64,000 nt of DNA, taken from the NCBI RefSeq assembly GCF_003339585.1, contig NZ_QPKF01000001.1, positions 1,116,001 through 1,180,000 of the forward strand, given 5' to 3'. Shown piece after piece: positions 49,784 to 57,774 of this stretch (positions are counted from its first letter, which is position 1; each line of letters opens with the position of its first letter). Both the position numbers and the translations under genes were made by a program. Below the pieces are notes generated by a model. The model had not been told where the DNA came from and searched no databases. It saw only the letters and a program-made list of their open reading frames with translations. This stretch comes from Exiguobacterium sp. RIT594. GTDB lineage: Bacteria; Bacillota; Bacilli; Exiguobacteriales; Exiguobacteriaceae.

Positions 49784-50362
49784 ATGAAAGCTTCATTATT
49801 ATTACAGACGGCCCTGCGGCATTTTGCCCAACACGGCTACGAAGGCGCCTCCTTGCAGGAGATTGCCCAGGACGTCGGCATCAAGAAACCATCGATTTAT
49901 GCCCACTACCGTGGAAAAGACGATTTATTTCTGACAGCGATGACACATGCGCTCGCGACACAGAAAATACATCTCGCCACGTACTTCATCTCGACGCGCC
50001 ATCTATCACTCGAGGAGAGTCTGAAAGGTTTTTTTGATTGGTTTCTCGAGGAAAGCACCCAAAATGATCAGCTGAAGTTCATTTTACGGATTGCCTATTT
50101 TCCGCCCGTCAAACTCGAGCGGGAAGTCACGGATTTGATTAATCCGTTTTTCGATTCGATGCAACGCCACTTGACCCGTTTGTTGCGGGAACGCGACCGC
50201 CAAGAACAGATTTTATACTCGGATGATTACGAAAGTGCCGCCCTCGCCTACTTGACGGTGACGGAAGGAACGATGACCGAGTTCGTGTTCAATGGCGTCG
50301 AGGCCTATCAACGGCGTTTCACCGCCGTTTGGCCGATTTTTTGGCGGGGACTTGTCCGCTGA
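49784..50362 (+). CDS. TetR family transcriptional regulator
   Basis: A 192-residue repressor: HTH in GYEGASLQEIAQDVGIKKPSIYAHYRGKDDLFLTAM (residues 18-55) and an all-helical ligand domain. It lies 32 bases ahead of an MFS exporter on the same strand, so most likely represses itself and the exporter through the CTAACG/CGTTAG palindrome. GGAAGGTGAC gives the ribosome site. Confidence 0.9.
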   Translation: MKASLLLQTALRHFAQHGYEGASLQEIAQDVGIKKPSIYAHYRGKDDLFLTAMTHALATQKIHLATYFISTRHLSLEESLKGFFDWFLEESTQNDQLKFILRIAYFPPVKLEREVTDLINPFFDSMQRHLTRLLRERDRQEQILYSDDYESAALAYLTVTEGTMTEFVFNGVEAYQRRFTAVWPIFWRGLVR

Positions 50363-50394
50363 CGATTTAAACTACAGAAACAGAGGAATTCACC

Positions 50395-51579
50395 ATGCAA
50401 AACAACAAATTGATTTTAGGCACCCTGCTACTTAATCTTTTTATCGCCTTTTTAGGGATTGGCCTTGTCATCCCCGTCACTCCGACGATCATGAACGAGC
50501 TGAACATTTCCGGTTCGACCGTCGGTTACATGGTCTCGGCATTCGCCTTTGCCCAGCTCGTATTATCGCCGCTTGCCGGTCGTGCCGTTGATAAATATGG
50601 CCGGAAACCGATGATCATCATCGGTCTGTTCATCTTCAGCATGTCAGAACTGTTATTTGGTCTCGGTCAATCGGTCGAAGTCTTATTCGCGTCGCGGATT
50701 TTGGGTGGTGTCAGTGCCGCCTTCATCATGCCGGCCGTCACGGCGTTCATCGCCGACATCACGACGAATGCAACCCGTCCGAAAGCCCTCGGCTATATGT
50801 CGGCGGCGATTTCGACCGGTTTTATCATCGGTCCGGGCATCGGCGGTTTCCTGGCCGACATCGGAACGCGTATGCCGTTTTTCTTTGCCGCCGCGTTTGG
50901 TCTGACCGCAATGATTTTGTCGGTCTTTACGTTACGCGAACCGGAACGCCATTATGAACAGACAACCATTCCCCAGCAAAAAACCGGTTTCCGGAAAGTC
51001 TTTTCACCGCTCTACTTCATCGCTTTTATGGTGTTGTTGATTTCTTCCTTCGGTCTCGCTTCGTTTGAGTCACTGTTTGCGCTGTTCGTCGACCGGAAGT
51101 TCGGCTTTACGGCAAAAGACATCGCGCTCGCGATTTCCCTCGGTGCCATCGTCGGTGTCATCGTCCAGGTCGGCTTATTTGAGCGCCTGACACGTTGGTT
51201 CGGTGAGATCCGTCTCATCCGCTACAGCCTAATCGGCTCAACCTTGCTCGTCCTCGTCATGACGTATGTGACAAGTTACCTTTCGATTATTCTCGTGACA
51301 ATGGTCGTCTTCGTCGGCTTTGACTTAATGCGTCCTGCGGTCACGACGTATCTCTCGAAAATCGCCGGAAACGAACAAGGTTTCGTCGGCGGAATGAACT
51401 CGATGTTTACGAGTATCGGGAATATTCTCGGACCAATCATCGGTGGGATCCTGTTTGACGTCGATCTCAACTATCCGTTTTATTTTGCAACGGTCATGCT
51501 TGCAATTGGCATTGCCCTGACGTTCGTCTGGCGGGAACAACAGCCGGCTGATTTGACGGCTGAACAAAAAACATCGTAA
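50395..51579 (+). CDS. MFS drug-efflux transporter (NorA/Bmr-like)
   Basis: A 394-residue 12-helix exporter: FIAFLGIGLVIPVTPTIMNEL, the loop GRAVDKYGRKPMIIIGL, and the antiporter motif C region MSAAISTGFIIGPGIGGFLAD in helix 5, all typical of multidrug exporters such as NorA and Bmr. Paired with the preceding TetR gene, which probably controls it. AGAGGA precedes the ATG. A large terminator follows. Confidence 0.9.
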   Translation: MQNNKLILGTLLLNLFIAFLGIGLVIPVTPTIMNELNISGSTVGYMVSAFAFAQLVLSPLAGRAVDKYGRKPMIIIGLFIFSMSELLFGLGQSVEVLFASRILGGVSAAFIMPAVTAFIADITTNATRPKALGYMSAAISTGFIIGPGIGGFLADIGTRMPFFFAAAFGLTAMILSVFTLREPERHYEQTTIPQQKTGFRKVFSPLYFIAFMVLLISSFGLASFESLFALFVDRKFGFTAKDIALAISLGAIVGVIVQVGLFERLTRWFGEIRLIRYSLIGSTLLVLVMTYVTSYLSIILVTMVVFVGFDLMRPAVTTYLSKIAGNEQGFVGGMNSMFTSIGNILGPIIGGILFDVDLNYPFYFATVMLAIGIALTFVWREQQPADLTAEQKTS

Positions 51580-51581
51580 AG

Positions 51582-51656
51582 AAAACCCGAACGTGGTCTG
51601 TATCAAAATGAGCCCTGACTAGTAGCTCTTTGATACAACATTCCGTTCGGGTTTTT
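51582..51656. terminator. long bidirectional terminator
   Basis: Outer stem AAAACCCGAACG/CGTTCGGGTTTT with inner stems GTATCAAA/TTTGATAC, then TTTTTT. Confidence 0.85.
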
Positions 51657-51660
51657 TCAT

Positions 51661-51694
51661 GGACTCATCTCAAACATGGACTCATCTCAAACAT
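51661..51694. repeat. perfect 17-bp tandem duplication
   Basis: GGACTCATCTCAAACAT occurs twice in succession, right after the terminator. On the minus strand it falls at the end of a short open frame (51665-51778) and changes its last residues. Confidence 0.95.
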
Positions 51695-51797
51695 GCCAGC
51701 CAAATCCTGCACATCCGATAAAACAGAAGTCATTCCCGGCCCTGTGTCCTTCAAGACCGACGCCATGACCGAATACAATCAACGTTCCATCAAAATC

Positions 51798-52310
51798 TCA
51801 CATGCCGGTACATCGTACCGCCTCCTGTCGCACAATCCAGTCCTCTATCCGGGTCAGTTTGTCCGTTTCCGGATTTGCTAAGTAATCAAAAGCTTTTAAG
51901 ACAAGCGGTGACGCGTTTGACGCATCGACGTCTGCCCGGCTGACCCAGGAAGAACCGGTCGAATCCTGCCCGTCAAACGTCTTTGGTACAGACCGTTCCC
52001 CCTCTGCTTCCAACACACGGAAAAACACGGCGATATGATGCAGATGCGATGCCCGGTGCCAATCGGACTGGAGGAAAAATTCAAACGTTCCAAGCAACTG
52101 TTTAAAACGGACCGTCAAACCGGTCTCCTCCTGGAATTCACGGTCCAGTGCATCCGGCAACGTCTCGAAATCTTCCAGACTCCCGCCCGGCAGATCGTAC
52201 CGGTACGTGTACGGTCCGCCCTGCTTATGAATGACGAGCAGTTTTCCTTCATTATAATAGATGCCGTATGTACCGAATGCCCGGTGAAACGTCGGTTCGT
52301 TTGTATTCAT
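51798..52310 (-). CDS. NUDIX hydrolase
   Basis: A 170-residue hydrolase with a full Nudix box from Gly 43 to Leu 65 (GSLEDFE ... REFQEETGL). It cleaves nucleoside diphosphates linked to another group; substrate unknown. Its start overlaps the amine-oxidase stop by four bases (ATGA), so it is the second gene of that operon. Confidence 0.88.
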   Translation of the reverse strand: MNTNEPTFHRAFGTYGIYYNEGKLLVIHKQGGPYTYRYDLPGGSLEDFETLPDALDREFQEETGLTVRFKQLLGTFEFFLQSDWHRASHLHHIAVFFRVLEAEGERSVPKTFDGQDSTGSSWVSRADVDASNASPLVLKAFDYLANPETDKLTRIEDWIVRQEAVRCTGM

Positions 52311-53392
52311 GATTCATCCTCCCCCATATACGCAGTTAACCACCGCTCGACCGATTGCAACGCCCCTTCCAAATGTCCGCCGAACGCCGGATCACTTTCC
52401 GTTCCAAGTAGCGTGACCTTGTCCTGCAACACACCTTCCAGTCGAATCGGTCGATAGGCCGGAAACTCGGTTAACGGTTCAGCATCTGCTTTCGTTGCCG
52501 TCTCCGGTTCATTTGCCCAGTCCTGATACAAAACGGCAATCGGATGACCGGCTTCCTCTCCGAATAAACGGGTCAACTGTTCGACGACCTGCCGCTTTAC
52601 TGCCGTTTCTCCAAGCGTTGCACGCTCTGTTGCCGTCAGGCGGAAAAATCCAAATACGGCTCCGGGACCGGTCGGAGGTGACGCATCATGGATTTCCTGC
52701 AGCACACCGGACCAACTGATGGCGAAACCGGATCGACCTGCCTGCCGCCAAAACGGTGTATCGTACACGACAACCACCTTCGCTTGCCCGGCCATCCAGG
52801 TCGGTGTTGTACTCAGTTGACGGTGCACGGATTCCGGTAAAGCTGGATGCCAATTGATATGTGAACTGATTCGTGGCGGGAGTGTCACGATGACGTGATC
52901 AAACGTTTGCCGGAATCGACTCCCCATCTGCTCCATCGTCAGTTCGACCTGCTCGGTGGCCTCAATCGCCGTCACACGGTGCGCCAGTTGAATCGTTCCT
53001 GGATTCAGCCGTTCCGCCAGCGCCTCCGTCACACTGCCCATTCCTTTTAGCAGTCTGTGTGACAAGACCGTTTGTCCGTCCGGTAACCGGTGTTGTTCGA
53101 CTTGCCCCGGTGACCGTTCAAGCATCATCGTCCCTTCTGTCGCCTGGACAAGGACCGGCAGTTGCAGACGCTCAATCAGCGTCGTCATCAACCGTTCTGT
53201 TTCCGGCCAATACCAGGTCGGTCCGAGATCAAACGCATAGGACTGATCTTTAAGCGTCAACGTTTTTGTCAGAACCCGGCCGCCGATCCGGTCACGTGCC
53301 TCAAAAATCGTGACCTCATATCCCCTTTCCTGCAGACGCCAAGCGGTGTACAAACCGGTCAGACCGGCACCGACGACAGCGATTCGTAGCAT
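52307..53392 (-). CDS. flavin-containing amine oxidase family protein
   Basis: A 361-residue FAD protein: dinucleotide motif IAVVGAGLTGLYTAWRLQERGYEVTIFEARDRIGGR (residues 2-37), HVIVTLPPRI in the middle, and the C-terminal flavin motif FGGHLEGALQSVERWL. Related to monoamine oxidase and protoporphyrinogen oxidase; rather short for MAO (about 450). Start 53392 has AAGGG six bases upstream. Coupled to the NUDIX gene. Confidence 0.87.
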   Translation of the reverse strand: MLRIAVVGAGLTGLYTAWRLQERGYEVTIFEARDRIGGRVLTKTLTLKDQSYAFDLGPTWYWPETERLMTTLIERLQLPVLVQATEGTMMLERSPGQVEQHRLPDGQTVLSHRLLKGMGSVTEALAERLNPGTIQLAHRVTAIEATEQVELTMEQMGSRFRQTFDHVIVTLPPRISSHINWHPALPESVHRQLSTTPTWMAGQAKVVVVYDTPFWRQAGRSGFAISWSGVLQEIHDASPPTGPGAVFGFFRLTATERATLGETAVKRQVVEQLTRLFGEEAGHPIAVLYQDWANEPETATKADAEPLTEFPAYRPIRLEGVLQDKVTLLGTESDPAFGGHLEGALQSVERWLTAYMGEDES

Positions 53393-53452
53393 GTTCATCC
53401 CTTCTTTCTCATGTTTCTTTCTAGTGTACCGAATATTTTTTGGAACGCACAG

Positions 53453-53482
53453 AAAAACAGAGCGTCATCCGACACTCTGTTC
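53453..53482 (-). terminator. terminator of 58-residue gene
   Basis: Minus strand AACAGAG and CTCTGTT arms around a 12-base loop, then TTTTC. Confidence 0.7.
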
Positions 53483-53490
53483 GTTGTTGC

Positions 53491-53667
53491 TTAGGATGAT
53501 TGCATATGTTGCCAGTCGTCTTCATCAAAGATCGACTGGACCCATTCGGTGGAAACATATAATGATTTGGCGATGGCTTCGTCGGATTTCCCGAGTTTAC
53601 GCAGCAAATGGACGATTCGAATCCTTCGCTCGAGTTCACGCTCGTCAGGTAACAATTCCGGCATCAT
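53491..53667 (-). CDS. 58-residue HTH-like protein
   Basis: A short gene (58 residues). It starts MMPELLPDERELERRI and contains HLLRKLGKSDEAIAKSLYVS then TEWVQSIF, which reads as a helix-turn-helix of the sigma-70 region 4 or Xre type, and ends DDWQHMQSS. AAAGGAGG stands seven bases before the ATG and a terminator follows, so it is a complete gene. Possibly a small DNA-binding protein or anti-regulator; function unknown. Confidence 0.75.
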   Translation of the reverse strand: MMPELLPDERELERRIRIVHLLRKLGKSDEAIAKSLYVSTEWVQSIFDEDDWQHMQSS

Positions 53668-53810
53668 ATCGGCGCCTCCTTTCTCTCTTTAAGCCAACCG
53701 TCATCGTTTTGTCTAAGTTACCCGTTTATCGGTTGAATATTCCGATAATTCAAGAGGTTCGATGATTTTTGATAAAGAGTCTCAAAAAAATAACAGTCTC
53801 ATCACACTGA

Positions 53811-53851
53811 AATGTAAAATAAACTTTACAAAATGTAAAACAAACTATACA
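53811..53851. promoter_or_regulatory. two dyads of the Xre regulator promoter
   Basis: TGTAAA-N6-TTTACA (53813-53830) and TGTAAA-N6-TATACA (53834-53851), 21 bp apart, that is two helical turns, directly upstream of the Xre gene. Likely a cooperative operator (inference). Confidence 0.6.
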
Positions 53852-53884
53852 ATTTAAGTACTAACTAATGAAGGAGAAACTGTG

Positions 53885-54094
53885 ATGAAGCTGACGAACC
53901 GGGTTAAATCGTTGCGGAGTAGCAACGGATGGACGCAGGAACAATTTGCTCAGATGATTGGTGTCACACGCCAGACAGTCATCTCGCTTGAAAAAGGCAG
54001 CTATACTCCGTCCTTGTTACTGGCGATGCAGATTGCACGAGTGCTCGAGCGTCCTGTCGAATCGATTTTTTACTTGGAGGAGGAATCGGAATGA
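53885..54094 (+). CDS. Xre/Cro-type transcriptional regulator
   Basis: A 69-residue single-domain HTH protein: VKSLRSSNGWTQEQFAQMIGVTRQTVISLEKGSYTPSLLLAMQIARVLERPVESIF. This YozG type usually sits before a membrane protein, as here. AAGGAG stands eight bases before ATG 53885. The promoter has two dyads at 21-bp spacing, likely its own binding sites. Overlaps the next gene in ATGA. Confidence 0.92.
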   Translation: MKLTNRVKSLRSSNGWTQEQFAQMIGVTRQTVISLEKGSYTPSLLLAMQIARVLERPVESIFYLEEESE

Positions 54095-54567
54095 AACGTG
54101 TCATCATTCAGTCGTGTTTAAACATTTGTATGTATTTTTTGGCAGCTGTTTTCATTAGTTCTATTCACGATCAACTAAATGTTTTTCAAAATGATCCGGT
54201 CAAAGGAACCGGCTTCAATCTGACACTGGACCTTTCCATTATTCTTCCTGTCATACTGGTCGCAATTGGTCTTTCGGTCACCGGCTACTGGATGCGAACA
54301 GATAAGAAGAGTTCTTTTTCCAAGTGGTCGTCGTCGACTACAGAGTTTTCTGATCAAGATGAACGGGAAGAAGTGATCACAGGAAAGGCAACACGCGCCG
54401 CCTATGTGACTTTTTTAATTACTTTACCCGCTCTAATGATTTGCTTTTTATTTGATGTTCCGCTGATGTCGATTTTTCCAAACTTTTCATTTTACGCCAT
54501 TGCGCTCGTCTTAACAGCAGGAACGCTTTCCTATATGGCGGCCTGGGTCTATCATTACCAACGCTAA
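54091..54567 (+). CDS. membrane protein coupled to Xre regulator
   Basis: A 158-residue protein with about four helices (8-27, 44-66, 100-122, 128-150) and a cytosolic loop of about 30 residues between helices 2 and 3. The pairing of small Xre regulators with such DUF2178-like membrane proteins is common in Firmicutes and archaea, but its function is unknown. Translationally coupled by the ATGA overlap. Confidence 0.78.
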   Translation: MKRVIIQSCLNICMYFLAAVFISSIHDQLNVFQNDPVKGTGFNLTLDLSIILPVILVAIGLSVTGYWMRTDKKSSFSKWSSSTTEFSDQDEREEVITGKATRAAYVTFLITLPALMICFLFDVPLMSIFPNFSFYAIALVLTAGTLSYMAAWVYHYQR

Positions 54568-54571
54568 ACAC

Positions 54572-54991
54572 TCATAAATGCTTTACGAAAAAGTACTGGG
54601 TCTGTCCTTCCGCCGGATGATCGGGCAGACGACCGTATTCCTCGAATCCGAGTTTTTCATAAAAGCCCGGTGCCTGAAAGCTGAACGTATCAAGCAAGAT
54701 CTTACTGCATGATTTTTCTTCGGCAATCGATTCGATTTTTGCCATCAGCTGTTTTCCGGTACCGCCGATTCGGTTTTCCGGGTCGACCCACAAAAAGTGC
54801 ACCTGCAGATGATTCCACACATAACTTGCCGTAACACCGCCGAGGAGTTGCTCGTCTTCATCCCATGCCAAAAAGCAATATGATTCCGTTTCCGTAAAGA
54901 GCGTTGCCGGAACGTGTTGTCGGTTATAAGCAATCAGTTGCTCCCGGATCCATTGCCCATCTTCCGTCGTACCGCTTGTGATTTCCATCAT
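54572..54991 (-). CDS. GNAT acetyltransferase
   Basis: A 139-residue acetyltransferase: LWVDPENRIGGTGKQLMAKIESIAEEKSC is the acetyl-CoA motif (RxxGxG) and FSFQAPGFYEKLGFEEYGRL the end motif. Convergent with the membrane gene, four bases apart. GGGGG lies six bases before the first of two consecutive ATGs. Substrate unknown; the PENRIGG form is near streptothricin-type GNATs but not decisive. Confidence 0.87.
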   Translation of the reverse strand: MMEITSGTTEDGQWIREQLIAYNRQHVPATLFTETESYCFLAWDEDEQLLGGVTASYVWNHLQVHFLWVDPENRIGGTGKQLMAKIESIAEEKSCSKILLDTFSFQAPGFYEKLGFEEYGRLPDHPAEGQTQYFFVKHL

Positions 54992-55050
54992 TCAAAACCC
55001 CCGATTGAAATATTTTACAATACGTTCTCATCATATCATGGAGAGAAAAG

Positions 55051-55082
55051 AAAAAGAGGCGCCGCTTGGCACCTCTTTTTTT
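55051..55082 (-). terminator. terminator of YusW-like gene
   Basis: Stem AAAAGAGGTGCC with GGCGCCTCTTTT (one G-T wobble on the minus RNA), then TTTTCTC. Confidence 0.85.
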
Positions 55083-55585
55083 TACTTCTTAAATTCTTTT
55101 TCTGTACCATCGGCAAACTCGATCTCGATTTCAAGACGGGTCGCGTCATTGATGCCAAAGACTTTCTCGACTTGAGCAATCGCGTCATCATTTGACGTAT
55201 CGGCATCAAGGTTCAGTTCGTCGAGCTTGGCATCCAGCGTCTTCATCGCTTCATTGCCTCGCGCCTGCTCACCGTTCATCTTGTAATCGGCTTCCGTCCC
55301 GTCGTTATCCCGGTCATAACTAATGTCGACGGCGTCCATCATGTCCGAAGTATCTGCCTCGACTGACAGACTGACGAATCCGTAATCTTTGTCGGCATTG
55401 TCCGTCACCGTATCTTGATCTTGTGTACCTGACGTATCGTCGTTCATCGTGCTGTCATCCGTCATCGAATTATCATTTGTCGTTGTCGTTTCCTCGAATT
55501 TTTCCGTTTCCTGATTGTCCGAATTGCCGCATCCTGCTGCAAATAAGGCAAGACCGAGAACCGGGACCAAATATGTCTTCTTCAT
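55082..55585 (-). CDS. YusW-like lipoprotein
   Basis: A 167-residue lipoprotein: lipobox AAGC (Cys 19), a long Asp/Thr/Asn linker (residues 22-65) and a YusW-type domain with FVSLSVEADTSD, MNGEQARGNEAMKTLDAKLDELNLDADTSNDDAIAQVEKVFGI and EIEIEFADGTEKEF. Function of YusW is unknown. GAGGGGG precedes the start at 55585. Single gene. Confidence 0.85.
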   Translation of the reverse strand: MKKTYLVPVLGLALFAAGCGNSDNQETEKFEETTTTNDNSMTDDSTMNDDTSGTQDQDTVTDNADKDYGFVSLSVEADTSDMMDAVDISYDRDNDGTEADYKMNGEQARGNEAMKTLDAKLDELNLDADTSNDDAIAQVEKVFGINDATRLEIEIEFADGTEKEFKK

Positions 55586-55674
55586 TAGAATGACCCCCTC
55601 TTTTTTTTGACTATCCCCTGGGTCAAGACACATAAATCGTTGTAATGTGCGATTTCAAAAAAAAGATTCACTCG

Positions 55675-56103
55675 TCACTTCACAATCAAAACCGGACATT
55701 TGACGCGTTTGGCAATCTTGTGACTGACACTGCCGAGCATCATCTCCTGCAGACTGTTTAGCCCCCGGCTGCCGATGATCGTTAAGTCGACCTGTTTTTG
55801 ATTAGCGTGTTCCACAATCGTCGGACCCGGTTCACCGCGAAGAATCGTCACGTAATAGGAGACATCAGCTGCTTCCAACTTTTCTTCGACCGGGGCGAGT
55901 TTTTTCCGCCGCGCAACCTCGATTCCGGCCGCTCCCTCTGCATGCAGGACATCGTCTTTAGCTTTTGAAAAATCGGCGACAAAGACGACTTCAATTTTAC
56001 TTTGCGAACTGAGCGTCGCTATTTTAATCGCTTCTTCCGTTGCCCGGATCGAGTGTTCCGAACCGTCGACGGCTAATAGGATATGTGGATACATTTTGTT
56101 CAC
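55675..56103 (-). CDS. universal stress protein UspA family
   Basis: A 142-residue ATP-binding Usp with ILLAVDGSEHS at the start and the site GSRGLNSLQEMMLGSVSHKI (G-2x-G-9x-G-S). It follows sulP with nine bases between, its ribosome site AAGGGAG lying in the sulP end, so the two are one operon; SulP-UspA pairs are common and suggest Usp modulates the transporter (inference). Confidence 0.92.
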   Translation of the reverse strand: MNKMYPHILLAVDGSEHSIRATEEAIKIATLSSQSKIEVVFVADFSKAKDDVLHAEGAAGIEVARRKKLAPVEEKLEAADVSYYVTILRGEPGPTIVEHANQKQVDLTIIGSRGLNSLQEMMLGSVSHKIAKRVKCPVLIVK

Positions 56104-56112
56104 TCCCTTATT

Positions 56113-57576
56113 TTAATGGGTAGAAATCTTCGGCGTTGGATCCTGATGAATCGCCAAACGATCGATTAACTTTTTACTCTCCGGATTTAATCCAATCATC
56201 TCGACATTGTTCTGATTCGCCAGTAAGCGGAGCATCACCTTGTCAATCGCTCCGACGGCGGAATCATCCCAGATTTGGGTCGATCCGAAATCAATCAGAA
56301 TATCCTGCTTGTTCATTTCATAATCAAACGAAGCGATGAAATGATCGACGGAAGCAAAGAACAGTGGACCTTTGACCGTATAAACGGTTTTCCCCGCCTC
56401 GAGTCGTTGTTTGACGTTGATTTTTGAAACTTTTGCGACAAAAAACAAGGCGCTTAAGATGACACCGGCGATGACACCAATCGAAAGATCGTGTGTCGCG
56501 ACGACAATGATGACTGTCGCAAGCATGACGAACGCATCCGCTTTTGGGGCTTTGCGGAGATACGTGAACGACGACCAGTCAAACGTGCCGATCGAAACCA
56601 TGATCATGATTCCGACGAGAACCGGCATCGGAATCTGAACGACTAAGTTTCCGAGGACGATGATCAAAAACATCAGGAACAGTCCAGCGATAAGTGTCGA
56701 CAGACGACCGCGGCCACCCGACTTGACGTTAATGACCGATTGACCAATCATCGCACAACCTGCCATCCCCCCGAAAAATCCGGTGATGAAGTTGGCAATC
56801 CCCTGCCCCCGGGCTTCCTTGTCTTTTTCACTTTCCGTGCCGGTCATGTCGTCGACGATCGTTGCCGTCAATAAAGACTCAAGCAAGCCAACGATGGCAA
56901 GCGCCAATGAATACGGGAAAATAATTTGAAGCGTCTCGAAATTGAACGGGACGTTCGGCAAGAAAAACGACGGTAACGACCGTTGAATCGCCCCGAGATC
57001 CCCGACCGTCCGCAAATCAACGTTCAAGTAGATCGCGGCAATTGTCAGTACGATGATTGCGATCAGTGGAGCGGGAATCGCCTTGAAAAAGCGGGGTAAC
57101 AGATAAACGATCGCAAGCGTAATCGCGACGAACACATACGTCATCGTTGAAATCCCGATAAAATGCGGCACTTGGGCCATAAAAATCAGGATGGCGAGTG
57201 CGTTGACGAAACCAATCATGACGGCACGCGGAATGAATTTCATGACCTTCGCAATCTTAAAGACACCGAATAAAATTTGAATGATTCCGGTTAAAATCGT
57301 TGCAGCGAGCAGATAATCAAGCCCGTGCTCCTTGACGAGCGGGACCATTAAAAGCGCCATCGCACCGGTTGCTGCTGAAATCATCCCCGGCCGTCCGCCG
57401 ACAAAAGCGATGATGACAGCGATACAAAACGAGGCATACAATCCGACCATCGGATCGACACCAGCGATAATTGAAAAGGCTATCGCTTCCGGAATTAACG
57501 CAAGCGCAACGACAATCCCGGCTAAGATATCTCCTCTGACATTTGAGAACCATTGTTCCCGTACACTCATTTTCAT
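56113..57576 (-). CDS. SulP family anion transporter with STAS domain
   Basis: A 487-residue transporter with about 12 helices ([33 protein letters not shown] near the start, [30 protein letters not shown] mid-protein) and a C-terminal STAS domain (about 375-480, [24 protein letters not shown]). SulP proteins carry bicarbonate, sulphate or dicarboxylate; which one is not clear. GGTGG is nine bases before ATG 57576; the longer frame to 57666 is dropped. Confidence 0.9.
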   Translation of the reverse strand: MKMSVREQWFSNVRGDILAGIVVALALIPEAIAFSIIAGVDPMVGLYASFCIAVIIAFVGGRPGMISAATGAMALLMVPLVKEHGLDYLLAATILTGIIQILFGVFKIAKVMKFIPRAVMIGFVNALAILIFMAQVPHFIGISTMTYVFVAITLAIVYLLPRFFKAIPAPLIAIIVLTIAAIYLNVDLRTVGDLGAIQRSLPSFFLPNVPFNFETLQIIFPYSLALAIVGLLESLLTATIVDDMTGTESEKDKEARGQGIANFITGFFGGMAGCAMIGQSVINVKSGGRGRLSTLIAGLFLMFLIIVLGNLVVQIPMPVLVGIMIMVSIGTFDWSSFTYLRKAPKADAFVMLATVIIVVATHDLSIGVIAGVILSALFFVAKVSKINVKQRLEAGKTVYTVKGPLFFASVDHFIASFDYEMNKQDILIDFGSTQIWDDSAVGAIDKVMLRLLANQNNVEMIGLNPESKKLIDRLAIHQDPTPKISTH

Positions 57577-57659
57577 TTGTTTCTTCCACCTTTCTGTTGA
57601 GAACTGTTCTTTTCTCAACATCCTGTCCTGTTTTGAATACCCACAGTCTAGCACCATTA

Positions 57660-57700
57660 GTTTCAAAAAGGAACACTTTTGGTCTGATTTATTTTGAAAC
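57660..57700. promoter_or_regulatory. inverted repeat upstream of sulP
   Basis: GTTTCAAAA and TTTTGAAAC, nine perfect bases each, 23 apart, about 85-125 bases before sulP. Could be an operator; regulator unknown. Confidence 0.35.
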
Positions 57701-57720
57701 GATCAATCTGACCATACTAA

Positions 57721-57751
57721 AAAGGAGTTCATCCGAATCGATGAACTCCTA
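57721..57751 (-). terminator. terminator of ars operon
   Basis: Perfect stem AGGAGTTCATC/GATGAACTCCT with 6-base loop, then TTTTT on the minus strand; follows the CoA-disulfide reductase gene. Confidence 0.88.
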
Positions 57752-57774
57752 GTCGAGTGCCTTATTGATTTGCG

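Noticed and set aside
51630-51881. 83-codon plus-strand open frame after the MFS gene
   Set aside because: It starts in the terminator and runs antisense into the NUDIX gene; no ribosome site.
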